The translations under genes were made by a program, and so were the position numbers. Of a stretch of 64,000 bases of DNA, positions 25,124 to 33,466 are shown in pieces (the stretch's first letter is position 1; each line of letters begins with the position of its first letter). The stretch is taken from NCBI RefSeq assembly GCF_027023865.1, contig NZ_JALVUC010000003.1:1-64000 (forward strand), written 5' to 3'. The notes under the pieces were generated by a model, which was not told the origin of the DNA, searched no databases, and saw nothing but the letters and a program-made list of their open reading frames with translations. The stretch is from Thermococcus sp. (GTDB taxonomy: Archaea; Methanobacteriota_B; Thermococci; Thermococcales; Thermococcaceae).

Positions 25124-25472
25124 GGGTGTGGAGGTAACGGAGATGGGCAACTTTACGGATGCTTTCATAGCGTACATAATGGGCTTCGTCGGCGGGATTC
25201 CAATACTCCTCATGAAGGACTCGAGCGAGTTCATGAGAAAGCACGCCGCCTATTCGAGCGTCATGGGCTTCTTCGCCTGGCTCGCCTTTATGGGGGCCTG
25301 GCATATGAACCCTGGTTACCCCCACTTTGGACCAGCTATGTACGTTGTCTATACCTGGCTGGTATATGCGGCCTTCGGCATCTGGAAAGCAGTTAGGGGT
25401 GAGACCTACAGAATCCCCGTCATAGATGGCATGGCAGAAAAGCTCATTAAGGCCATTGAACCAGCAGTGTGA
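25104..25472 (+). CDS. Small membrane protein, DUF4870-like
   Basis: A 122-residue protein with three hydrophobic segments. The pattern 'FVGGIPILLMKDSSEFMRKH' followed by 'AAYSSVMGFFAWLAF' resembles DUF4870/Tic20-like small membrane proteins, whose function is unknown. ATG 25104 follows GGAGGTGA and lies inside the end of hemH. A role in haem or oxidase assembly is possible from its place in the operon only. Confidence 0.6.
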   Translation: MPVTKTEGVEVTEMGNFTDAFIAYIMGFVGGIPILLMKDSSEFMRKHAAYSSVMGFFAWLAFMGAWHMNPGYPHFGPAMYVVYTWLVYAAFGIWKAVRGETYRIPVIDGMAEKLIKAIEPAV

Positions 25473-25481
25473 GGGAAAGCC

Positions 25482-26447
25482 ATGAGGAAAGTTGCGGTCC
25501 TTTCACTGCTTTTACTTACCCTTCTTTTGGTTCCACACGTCCAGGCGGGGAACCCAGATGTTTTCATGGGGAAGTTCATAGATGCATTTAACACTGGCAA
25601 CTACTCGCTGATAGAACCTTATATGAGTGGGGAACTCAAAAGCCAGTTCACAGAGGGCTACTTTCACCAGATAGGGGAATTCACCCTCAGCAACTATGGG
25701 AAGCTTAGGGGCTATGAGCTTATCTCTAACTCGACTGAGGGTGAGTTGAGGAAGTTCGAGTATAGAGTTTACGGCGATAGAGGCTCCTTTCCGGTTCTTT
25801 TAGCCTATAAGAACGGTAAACTCGTCGGGATTGCCCTCGGCATCAGGGCAAAACCCAATCCCGTCGGGATGTTATTAATGATGCTCGGCTCGCTTATACC
25901 CTTGGGGGTGTTTTACTATTGGAGGAGAAGGCTTGAAACGGCGGAGTTTGTCATGGGCGTTGGAATAGCGCTCGGTCTCTCAGTAATCCTGCCGTTTTAC
26001 TCCATTGTGACTATTGGAATGAGTAGGGCCGTGGGGGTTCTAACGACCGCCTTCTTAACGGCCCTTACCGTTGAAGGCTCGAAATACTACTTCTCCCATA
26101 ACAGGGATGGCCTCTCGCTCGGTCTTGGTTTTGGCGTCGGTAAGTACGTCTTCCTGGCTATAGGCACGTTCGTTGCCGCCAACTTCATAATGAAGCTCCC
26201 GGTTTCCTTTGCCGGAGGGGAGCTCTACACCTTCCTGAGTGCGCTGGTCTTCACGGCTTTTCACGGGGTAAGTGCGATGCTCTACTCTGGGGGGAAGCCC
26301 TCCTACTTCTTCCTGTTCACGAGCTTCGAATTCTCGGCGCTGGCCCTTTTATCCCTTGGAATGCCCGCGCTGGGTATAGGACTCATCGTGCTGGCCTTTG
26401 TTGTGGGATTCGCTCTCACCGGAGGGAGAGAACATGGAGTCGCTTGA
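25482..26447 (+). CDS. Membrane protein with signal peptide and extracytoplasmic domain
   Basis: A 321-residue protein. A signal peptide (residues 1-22, ending 'VPHVQAG') is followed by a domain of about 90 residues ('KFIDAFNTGNYSLIEPYMSG') resembling DUF3887-type domains, then about seven membrane segments. The membrane half has scattered Glu/His residues that could be a YhfC/PrsW-type protease core, but no clear motif pair is visible. It begins ten bases after the upstream gene and overlaps the polyprenyl synthase start by 14 bases. Function unknown. Confidence 0.6.
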   Translation: MRKVAVLSLLLLTLLLVPHVQAGNPDVFMGKFIDAFNTGNYSLIEPYMSGELKSQFTEGYFHQIGEFTLSNYGKLRGYELISNSTEGELRKFEYRVYGDRGSFPVLLAYKNGKLVGIALGIRAKPNPVGMLLMMLGSLIPLGVFYYWRRRLETAEFVMGVGIALGLSVILPFYSIVTIGMSRAVGVLTTAFLTALTVEGSKYYFSHNRDGLSLGLGFGVGKYVFLAIGTFVAANFIMKLPVSFAGGELYTFLSALVFTAFHGVSAMLYSGGKPSYFFLFTSFEFSALALLSLGMPALGIGLIVLAFVVGFALTGGREHGVA

Positions 26448-27354
26448 CGAGAAGCTCATTGAGGCCCTAGAGGGAAGCGTTGAACTCGCCAAGAAGATAG
26501 GGGAGTACATGATACGGAGCGGTGGGAAGAGGATAAGGCCTCGTATAGTTTTGGCTGTTTCAAAGGGCCTTGACCTTAGAGGGGATGATGCCCTGGATCT
26601 TGCTTCCGCCATTGAACTCATCCACACGGCAAGCCTAGTTCACGACGACGTCATCGACCTGGCGGAGAAGAGGAGGAACAGCCCGACCGTGCCGATGCAG
26701 TGGGGGCCTGAACTTGCCGTTCTCAGCGGTGACTTCCTCTTCGTGAGGGCATTGAGGATGATCGCCTTCAAGAGGGCTGGTATGGTGGACTACGTTGCCA
26801 AGGCCGTCGAGGATATGGTGAAGGCCGAAATCCTTCAGGAGGCAGTGAGGGGAAGCGTCCACCTTGACATCGGCACCTACTACAGGGTCATCGACGGAAA
26901 GACTGGGAAGCTCTTCGGAGCTTCTTTCGCGCTTCCGGCTTACTACCTTAAGAAACCTTTCTGGGAGGAGCTGGATAAGGCAGGGATGCTGGTTGGAAGG
27001 GCCTTTCAGATTGTTGACGACGTCCTTGACTACTTCCCTGGGACCGGAAAGGACCGCTTCAAGGACCTCCTTAACGGTAAGACGACCCTGCCCCTCATAC
27101 TCTACACAGAGCACTATGGTTCATCCCTCGTTGAGAGAACCCTACTCGAACCGAAGGAGGATAACCTTCTGAACCTGTTCAGGAGAATGAACTCTGCTGG
27201 TGTTTTCAGGGAGGCTATGGACATCGCAAGGGGTTTTCTAAACGAGGCTTATGGGTCAATCAAATCCCTTCCCTTCGATTCTTCGGGGGTTATCTCGCTC
27301 GTCGATGAGTACTTTAAGGGGGTCTTCGTAAAGTTTGAAAAAGTTGGTGGTTAA
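26434..27354 (+). CDS. Long-chain-type polyprenyl diphosphate synthase
   Basis: A 306-residue trans-prenyltransferase. 'GGKRIRP' binds pyrophosphate. The first Asp-rich motif is DDVID in 'TASLVHDDVIDLAEKRR' and the second is DDVLD. The fifth and fourth residues before the first motif are Ala and Ser, small residues as in long-chain (octaprenyl and longer) enzymes rather than aromatic as in farnesyl synthase. Thermococcales need a geranylgeranyl synthase for lipids, but the location in a respiratory operon suggests this one supplies the quinone tail. ATG 26434 follows GGAGGGAGAG. Confidence 0.85.
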   Translation: MESLDEKLIEALEGSVELAKKIGEYMIRSGGKRIRPRIVLAVSKGLDLRGDDALDLASAIELIHTASLVHDDVIDLAEKRRNSPTVPMQWGPELAVLSGDFLFVRALRMIAFKRAGMVDYVAKAVEDMVKAEILQEAVRGSVHLDIGTYYRVIDGKTGKLFGASFALPAYYLKKPFWEELDKAGMLVGRAFQIVDDVLDYFPGTGKDRFKDLLNGKTTLPLILYTEHYGSSLVERTLLEPKEDNLLNLFRRMNSAGVFREAMDIARGFLNEAYGSIKSLPFDSSGVISLVDEYFKGVFVKFEKVGG

Positions 27355-27407
27355 CCTATCAGGTTTCACGGATTTGTACCTTCATTAAAATGAATTTTGG
27401 AAATCGC

Positions 27408-27442
27408 CGAAAAACTTTAAAGGGATAGTTAGACTAACCTAA
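27408..27442 (+). promoter_or_regulatory. Mrp-operon promoter with DtxR-box-like operator
   Basis: BRE/TATA 'CGAAAAACTTTAAAG' (27409-27423) is followed at once by GATAGTTAGACTAACCTAA (27424-27442). That 19-mer has a perfect core palindrome GTTAG-A-CTAAC and a full right half of the DtxR-family consensus. The position just after the TATA box is typical of archaeal repressors that block polymerase. Confidence 0.55.
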
Positions 27443-27468
27443 TGGGTTTAGGGTCAGGAGGATTGGGG

Positions 27469-28938
27469 ATGATAGGACTTCTCGCGACTCTCACCTTCAT
27501 CGTCCCACTGCTCGGGGGACTGCTCCTCTTCAAACTCGACGAGAGGAAAGCTGATGCTGTTATGCTCTGTTCTTTCCTCCTGGCCATGCTCCTCCAATTC
27601 GGCGTTTTAATCGAGTACCTCCTCCACTACAACCATGAGATGCTCCACTTTGCCTACATGACTACGGAGAGGCTTGGAGAGGTCTATGGTATAATAATCG
27701 ACCCCATGAGCGTTCTGATTGGAACGGTTGTGGCTTTGGCCGGCTTTATCTTCATGTTCTACGGCGTGGAATACATGAGCGAGAGGAACGTCGGTCATCC
27801 CGTTGGAAAGGGCCGCGGGCTGTTTTACGCCTGGATGACGCTCTTTGAGGGTGCGACTCTTGGTTTCGTTTACTCATCCACCTTCCTGGGGCTCGTTATA
27901 TTCTTCGAGCTCATGGGCTTGGCGTGCTGGGGGGTGGTCAGCTACTACGGAACCAATGCGGGGGTGAGGGCAGGCTTCAAGGCCTTTATAATCCCCAATG
28001 TTGGGGCTATGATAGGCTTTTACACCGCAATTTACATTGGAATAACCCAGCTCCACGACCTGAGCCTCTTCTCGCTCTCACACGTTTCCGATTCGGTGAA
28101 GCCCTGGCTCTTCATAGCTCTCCTCATTGCTGGTTACACGAAAAGCGCCCAGTTCCCAACGTACTCTTGGATTCCCGATGCCATGGAAGCCCCGACTCCG
28201 GCGAGTGCCTTCCTCCACGGTGCGGCAATGGTCGAGATGGGCGTCTACCTCGTCGCCAGAGTCCTCCAGTTCATAGGGCCCCTACCGATATGGGTCTTCT
28301 ACTTCATGGCGGTGATGGTGTCGCTCACCCTGCTGATCCCCATGATCAACTACCCGGTTCAGAAGGATGCCAAGAGGCTTTTGGCTTATTCCACCGTTGC
28401 CGAGGCTGGAATAATGTTTGTCGGCCTAACTTTCGCCTCCCTTGGCCTTGAAGTGGGCCTAAAAGCGGCCATGTTCCAGCTCACGGCCCATGCGTTCATC
28501 AAGGGGTTGGCCTTTCTCACCGCGGGAAGCTTCACCTACTCGCTTGGAACCCTTGACATGAGGCGGATAAGTGGCCTGAAAGATGTTCTCCCGGTAAACG
28601 CCCTCTCCTGGAGCGTTGCACTGCTCGGCTTGGCGGGCCTTCCCCCGATGGCCATAGCCTTTAGCAAGGCGGAGCTTCTAACGACCCTTAGTGCGATTAA
28701 GGTAACACCTCTCGCGTGGCTTCCGGTGCTCATGGTTCTGGCGGACTCGGCCGTCTTCCTCTGGGTCGGCGTCAAGTGGATAACCAGAAACGTCTTCGGA
28801 AAGAGGAGCGTGGCAAAGGCAAGCAGCCACCCGATAATAACTGCCTCGCTGATAATGCTCCTCATCCTCGTCTTTGCCGTTCCCTACTTGGCGTATCCTC
28901 TCGTCCACGGGATAGGCTTCTTCGGGGGTGGGCACTGA
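27469..28938 (+). CDS. NuoL/M/N-like ion-translocating membrane subunit (extra Mrp/complex I subunit 1)
   Basis: A 489-residue protein with about 14 membrane segments. Antiporter-family marks are the Glu in 'VIFFELMGLACWGVV', the Lys in 'LIAGYTKSAQFPTYSWIPDA' followed by 'MEAPTPASAFLHGAAMVEMG', and 'KDAKRLLAYSTVAEAG'. The family includes MrpA/D, MbhH and complex I NuoL/M/N. ATG 27469 follows GGAGG; an earlier in-frame ATG at 27442 has none and overlaps the operator. It is the first gene of a nine-gene operon. No hydrogenase or quinone-reductase catalytic gene is attached. Confidence 0.88.
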   Translation: MIGLLATLTFIVPLLGGLLLFKLDERKADAVMLCSFLLAMLLQFGVLIEYLLHYNHEMLHFAYMTTERLGEVYGIIIDPMSVLIGTVVALAGFIFMFYGVEYMSERNVGHPVGKGRGLFYAWMTLFEGATLGFVYSSTFLGLVIFFELMGLACWGVVSYYGTNAGVRAGFKAFIIPNVGAMIGFYTAIYIGITQLHDLSLFSLSHVSDSVKPWLFIALLIAGYTKSAQFPTYSWIPDAMEAPTPASAFLHGAAMVEMGVYLVARVLQFIGPLPIWVFYFMAVMVSLTLLIPMINYPVQKDAKRLLAYSTVAEAGIMFVGLTFASLGLEVGLKAAMFQLTAHAFIKGLAFLTAGSFTYSLGTLDMRRISGLKDVLPVNALSWSVALLGLAGLPPMAIAFSKAELLTTLSAIKVTPLAWLPVLMVLADSAVFLWVGVKWITRNVFGKRSVAKASSHPIITASLIMLLILVFAVPYLAYPLVHGIGFFGGGH

Positions 28939-30827
28939 TGGGACCCCTCATAGTGTTGGAGCTTTCACTTGCTCTCCTCTTCATCGGCGCCATCGTTGCC
29001 CTTTTTAGGGGTGGAAGACTGGTTTATACGTTTACCCTGGCCTCTTCAGTCCTCACGTTCTTGGTTTCAGTTGCGGGGATAAGCGGCTTCAGGGGTGGGA
29101 TGTTGCCCTTCCTGCCCACTGAGGTTGACGTCGACCCCCTCTCGGCGCTCTTTCTGATGGTTCTCGCGTTCCTCACCTTCGCCCTCTCGCTCTACCTCCT
29201 TGGCTACAGGCCTAGGGGCGACGAGCGCTACCTTGGTCTGTCCGTTAACATGTTACTGCTCTCTGCTCTGCTCTTCCTCGCGACGAATAACCTTGAGAGA
29301 CTCACTCTTGCCTACGAACTCTTCGCCATCTTTACGTTTGTCCTCATCCTCACCTCCGAGACGAAAGGCTCCAGAAAGGCCGCCTGGAGGTATCTAGTCA
29401 TTACTCAGCTCTTCGGTATAATCCCCCTCCTGCTTGCCACTTCCCTAGCGTACTCCGCCATTGGAAGCCTCCATGAGTTGACATTTGAGGGTCTACATGA
29501 AAACCTCTCGAACCTCCCGGTCGGCCTCTGGTTGATGTATGCACTTTACCTCTCCGCCTTCCTCGTTAGGGCGGGGGTCTTTCCCTTCCATACGTGGGTT
29601 GCGAGGGCCTACCGCTCCGTTCCGAGTCCGTTCATACCTATCTTCATCATCGGGGAGGAGCTTGGCTTTTACGGCCTGCTGAGGCTGACGGAGTTCGTCC
29701 TTCCCCCATCAAGAACCCTCGGCTACACCATAACCGCCCTTGGTGCCACCTCGGCCTTCGCCACGCTCTACTCCTTCAGGGAGATAAGGCTCAAGAGGAA
29801 GTTTGCCCACCACAGCATAATGGACGTTGGAATCGCGTTCTTTGCCCTCGGTGCCTCGATGGTCCTCAACGGCATGGCAGGAACAGTAGTCCTAATTGGA
29901 GCGCTCCTTCACGTTCTGTATCAGGCCCTCTACAAGAGCGCGGTCTTCTTTGGACTTGGAGCTATAGAGCACTACGGGGAGGAACCGAACATCTGCTCCA
30001 TAAGAAAGCTCCTCAGGGGGCACGTGGTTTCGCTTCTGATCTCTCTTTCCGTATTTTCCATGGCAGGCGTTCCCCCATTAGCGGCCTTCGTCTCCAAGTG
30101 GCTGGTGTTTGAGGGCATTGCTATGTCCAAAGATGTTCTCCTCTGGCTTATGATGCTGACGGTTGCCTTCCTCGGCCTCTTCCCGATGGCCTCGATACTC
30201 CAGATAAGGCGCCTCAACAGGGAGCTCTGCAAGAGGGAAGTTGAGAGGGAGGAGATACCGCTTATGATAAGGTCCGTAACTGGCATCGTTGCGGTAGCTG
30301 GTTTCACCATTGCGGTCTTTCCGCTCCTCCTCCACCCCTGGCTAGCATCAGCCATAGGGGAGGTGCGTGGCTCGATTCCGGGGGGTCCCGCCGGAGTTTT
30401 CTTCGCCTCCCCATCTTTCCTGCTTGCGGTTATCCTACTCGTGGCCGCCCCGATAGCCGGCTGGAAGGTGGGAAAGGTCCCAACGGAGAGGGTGAGCGAG
30501 CTTCTTCTCATATTCTACAACGTGGGTGACATACTGGGGGAGGCCTTCGGCTTCTTCCTCTGTGAGTTCAAAAAGGCCTACATCCTCTACGTCCTCCCGA
30601 TGATAAAGGTCGTTCCGAAGCATGAGATACCCGACATCAAGGATGTGGATGACGCGTTTGACTATCCGGTGAGGCACCTTGACGAGGCCATGTTCATGCC
30701 CCTGATAAGGGGCGTTGAGAGGCTCGCCAAGTGGGGTAAGAAAAGAAACCCCGACATGAACGTGCTCATAGGAGGTTTTGCGGTGGTAATGGCGATACTC
30801 ATAGTCCTACTGGGGGTGTTTGCATGA
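28938..30827 (+). CDS. NuoL/HyfB-like ion-translocating membrane subunit (extra subunit 2)
   Basis: A 629-residue protein with about 15 membrane segments and a hydrophilic stretch before a final helix. Marks are 'LAYELFAIFTFVL' (conserved Glu), 'RAGVFPFHTWVARAYRSVPS' and 'RKFAHHSIMDVGIAFF'. The C-terminal extension 'LGEAFGFFLCEFKKAYI' recalls HyfB/MbxH-type subunits. ATG 28938 overlaps the previous stop (TGATG). It would add a second ion-translocating unit beyond MnhD at 33467. Confidence 0.85.
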   Translation: MGPLIVLELSLALLFIGAIVALFRGGRLVYTFTLASSVLTFLVSVAGISGFRGGMLPFLPTEVDVDPLSALFLMVLAFLTFALSLYLLGYRPRGDERYLGLSVNMLLLSALLFLATNNLERLTLAYELFAIFTFVLILTSETKGSRKAAWRYLVITQLFGIIPLLLATSLAYSAIGSLHELTFEGLHENLSNLPVGLWLMYALYLSAFLVRAGVFPFHTWVARAYRSVPSPFIPIFIIGEELGFYGLLRLTEFVLPPSRTLGYTITALGATSAFATLYSFREIRLKRKFAHHSIMDVGIAFFALGASMVLNGMAGTVVLIGALLHVLYQALYKSAVFFGLGAIEHYGEEPNICSIRKLLRGHVVSLLISLSVFSMAGVPPLAAFVSKWLVFEGIAMSKDVLLWLMMLTVAFLGLFPMASILQIRRLNRELCKREVEREEIPLMIRSVTGIVAVAGFTIAVFPLLLHPWLASAIGEVRGSIPGGPAGVFFASPSFLLAVILLVAAPIAGWKVGKVPTERVSELLLIFYNVGDILGEAFGFFLCEFKKAYILYVLPMIKVVPKHEIPDIKDVDDAFDYPVRHLDEAMFMPLIRGVERLAKWGKKRNPDMNVLIGGFAVVMAILIVLLGVFA

Positions 30828-31108
30828 ACTTCGAGGGTGCTTTCCTCAACGTCCTCTACTTTTCAGCAGTCATCTATGCTTTGGCCTTTATCCTTTATGG
30901 AATAAGGGCCATAAAGGGGCCAACAACGGCCGACATAATCTTAGTTGTGGACTGTCTTTCCTTCGATATGGCAGCCTTTATGGTCGTCCTCGGTATTTAC
31001 TTTAAGTCGATAATGCTCGCGAGCGGCGCCATAATCCTAGCGCTCTGGGCCTTCATGCTTGATCTGTACTACACTAAATACGTTCTTTACGGGGAGGTAG
31101 AGGTATGA
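30824..31108 (+). CDS. mnhF: Mrp antiporter subunit F
   Basis: A 94-residue protein with three membrane helices and the MrpF core 'IKGPTTADIILVVDCLSFDM'. ATGA overlaps on both sides couple it to its neighbours. It is homologous to MbhB of the membrane hydrogenase antiporter module. Confidence 0.88.
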   Translation: MNFEGAFLNVLYFSAVIYALAFILYGIRAIKGPTTADIILVVDCLSFDMAAFMVVLGIYFKSIMLASGAIILALWAFMLDLYYTKYVLYGEVEV

Positions 31109-31560
31109 TAGAGGAAATCATCTTCATCATCGGCTCAATCGCTATCCTACTGGGGGCGATATATGACCTAATCGCAGCGATAGGCATGCTCCGCTTTACC
31201 GACTTCTATATGCGGAGCCACGCCGCAACGGTGGGGACAATAGGAGGCGCCGCTCTGCCCGTCTTCGGTGCAGGCTTAGTTGCCCTTGTTTACCATCCCC
31301 TTGGCTCTCAGAGGTTCTTTATGGCGGGCATAGCCTTTACCGTCGGCGTTCTCATCCTTCTCATAGCCCCGACAGGCTCCCACTCACTCGTCTCAGCGGT
31401 CTATTTCGGAAGGGTCGGAAAGAAGCCCAAACTCGTGGTTGATCAGCTTGAGGAGGATTTGCCAAAGAGGAGCGATGTTGCAGAGCTCGTTCGCGAGCAT
31501 GAGGAGGTTCCCGGCGAGGAGGAAGAGCCAAAGTTCTCCTTCAGGAGGGTCGGGGAATGA
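31105..31560 (+). CDS. mnhG: Mrp antiporter subunit G
   Basis: A 151-residue protein with three membrane helices. The MrpG signature is 'IGMLRFTDFYMRSHAATVG'. A charged, Glu-rich C-terminal extension of about 45 residues follows. It is equivalent to MbhC. Confidence 0.9.
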   Translation: MIEEIIFIIGSIAILLGAIYDLIAAIGMLRFTDFYMRSHAATVGTIGGAALPVFGAGLVALVYHPLGSQRFFMAGIAFTVGVLILLIAPTGSHSLVSAVYFGRVGKKPKLVVDQLEEDLPKRSDVAELVREHEEVPGEEEEPKFSFRRVGE

Positions 31561-31814
31561 TAGAGCTTCACCTCCTCATTCTCGTTATAGTGGTCTCGTT
31601 CGGCTTCGTATTCAGTTATCTTGCCATGAAGGAGCACGACCTGCTCAAGGCCCTCGCTCTAAGCTCCGTCCAGTCAACCTTCTTCGCCCTTGGCTTCTAC
31701 ATTTTGGCCGCCCCTGATATAGTCCTCGCATACCTCGCGATAGCCGTTGGAGCCTACACTGCCCTCGTCATCCTCGCTATAAGCAAAACCGAGCGCTACG
31801 AGGTGGGAGAATGA
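31557..31814 (+). CDS. MbhD-like subunit (DUF4040, MrpA C-terminal type)
   Basis: An 85-residue protein with three membrane helices and the MbhD/DUF4040 pattern 'DLLKALALSSVQSTFFALGF' and 'APDIVLAYLAIAVG'. In many bacteria this is part of MrpA; here, as in Thermococcales Mbh modules, it is a separate gene. Confidence 0.85.
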   Translation: MIELHLLILVIVVSFGFVFSYLAMKEHDLLKALALSSVQSTFFALGFYILAAPDIVLAYLAIAVGAYTALVILAISKTERYEVGE

Positions 31815-32578
31815 AGAGGGATGTAATCGTGGCGGTTTCCTTCCTTCTCGCCTTCCTCTTCATAGCCTATGCCGTGACGATTAAAAACGTCCTCGGCCTC
31901 GGTGGGGAGGAGCTCAGGCCGCTCGGTGAGTTCTACTTGGGTCACGCCTTCGCCCACGAGGGTCTTACCTCCCACAGCCCGGAGGTTGTAACCGCCATCG
32001 TCTGGAACTACCGTGGTTTTGATACGCTCTTCGAGACCTTTGTGTTCTTCCTTGCGATAATGGGAGCTTTGAGCGTCCTCCGCCTCGATAAAGAGCAGCT
32101 CAGGCAGGCGAGGGAGCTTGAGGGGGGCATGCCGCACAGACAGATGGACCTCATAGTGAAGGCCACGACGAAGTTCGTAGTGGTTATGATAATTGCTATT
32201 TCCGCCTCGATAGCCCTTCACGGGCACTTAACCCCGGGTGGCGGCTTTCAGGGCGGTTCAGCGATGGCTGTGGCAGCGCTACTCCTCTTCGCGGCCTTTA
32301 GCAAGTTTACGTTGGAAAGAAAGGGACTCACACTCAGACACACAATATCGGCCTACGCTGCCGGCTTGGCCCTGATTTTGGCCACAGTTTTGGCTCCGGC
32401 CTTCATCTACGGCGGTAGACTCCTCGAGATAAACCTTCTGCCGGGTGAAACGGGCCTCTTCAACCTCGATGTTGGTGAGTACACCGCGGTGACCTTTGGC
32501 TTCCTCACGGTGTTCCTCGTCCTAGGGATCCCAGAGTGGGTCTTCAAAAACGTTCTCAGGAGGGAGCTGAATGATTAG
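31811..32578 (+). CDS. mnhB: Mrp antiporter subunit B (MbhE-MbhF-like fusion)
   Basis: A 255-residue protein. The N-terminal 100 residues match MbhE, and the rest is MnhB/MbhF with 'HGHLTPGGGFQGGSAMAVAA' and four helices. The fusion or wide N-terminus explains the length. Start and stop overlap neighbours. Confidence 0.85.
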   Translation: MKRDVIVAVSFLLAFLFIAYAVTIKNVLGLGGEELRPLGEFYLGHAFAHEGLTSHSPEVVTAIVWNYRGFDTLFETFVFFLAIMGALSVLRLDKEQLRQARELEGGMPHRQMDLIVKATTKFVVVMIIAISASIALHGHLTPGGGFQGGSAMAVAALLLFAAFSKFTLERKGLTLRHTISAYAAGLALILATVLAPAFIYGGRLLEINLLPGETGLFNLDVGEYTAVTFGFLTVFLVLGIPEWVFKNVLRRELND

Positions 32579-32957
32579 CCTCCTGCTGGCATACATTACC
32601 ATCACCCTCTTCGCGATGATGCTCCTCGGAATCTATGGTGTTGCCACGCGCTCCAACCTGATAAAGAAAATCATCATGCTCAACGTCATGGGTGACGCCA
32701 TAAACATGCTCTTCATTTTGATAGGGTACAGAATGGTCTTTCCCGTCTTTCCTCCTGTTTATGAGAGTCACATAACCTTCAAGGAATTCCTGAACAGGGC
32801 CGTTGACCCCGTTCCGCAGGCGCTGGTTTTGACGGCGGTCGTCATAGGCATGGCTATGAACATACTTCTCACGACCTACGCCATCCAGTTCTACCGCCTC
32901 CACGGAACCGTCGATGCGAGGGACATCGCCGAGATAACGAGGGGTGAGGAAGAATGA
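32571..32957 (+). CDS. mnhC: Mrp antiporter subunit C
   Basis: A 128-residue NuoK/MnhC-type protein with three helices. Marks are 'LIKKIIMLNVMGDAINMLFI' and 'VDPVPQALVLTAVVIGMAM'. It is equivalent to MbhG. Confidence 0.9.
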   Translation: MISLLLAYITITLFAMMLLGIYGVATRSNLIKKIIMLNVMGDAINMLFILIGYRMVFPVFPPVYESHITFKEFLNRAVDPVPQALVLTAVVIGMAMNILLTTYAIQFYRLHGTVDARDIAEITRGEEE

Positions 32958-33457
32958 ATCCGCTCGGGAGATTCTCTCCCGCGACCTTCGTCGTTGTGCT
33001 CGCGGTTTACCTGTTTTACACTGGCGCTATCAGCGAGTATAACCTGATAACCGGTTCGGTGGTGGGTTTTATAGTCTCATTCCTCGTTGGTCACTGGCTG
33101 GTGGAGAACGAGTCCAAGTTCTTCTCGCCGAGGAGGTTGTTCTACGCGGTAACCTACGGCCTCCGCTACTTCCTTATAGAGGAGACAAAGACCCACATTG
33201 ATATGGCCAAGCGCATCTTCACGCTTAAGGCCAATCCAGGCATAGTTAGAATCCCACTCGATGTTGAGAGTGACTATGGGAAGGTTCTGGTGGCCAATTC
33301 GATAACCAACACCCCCGGAACGATAGTGGTCGATATAAGCGACGACGGAAAGTGGCTCTACGTCCACTGGATCGACGTTTCCACGCTTGACGAGAAGGAA
33401 GTGAAGGAGAACATCGTCGCATACTTCGAGGACTACGCGGGGAGAATATTTGACTGA
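32954..33457 (+). CDS. mnhE: Mrp antiporter subunit E
   Basis: A 167-residue protein with two to three N-terminal helices and a soluble C-terminal domain. 'SITNTPGTIVVDISDDGKWL' and 'YVHWIDV' are the MnhE signature. It is equivalent to MbhA. Confidence 0.9.
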   Translation: MNPLGRFSPATFVVVLAVYLFYTGAISEYNLITGSVVGFIVSFLVGHWLVENESKFFSPRRLFYAVTYGLRYFLIEETKTHIDMAKRIFTLKANPGIVRIPLDVESDYGKVLVANSITNTPGTIVVDISDDGKWLYVHWIDVSTLDEKEVKENIVAYFEDYAGRIFD

Positions 33458-33466
33458 GGTGATAGA

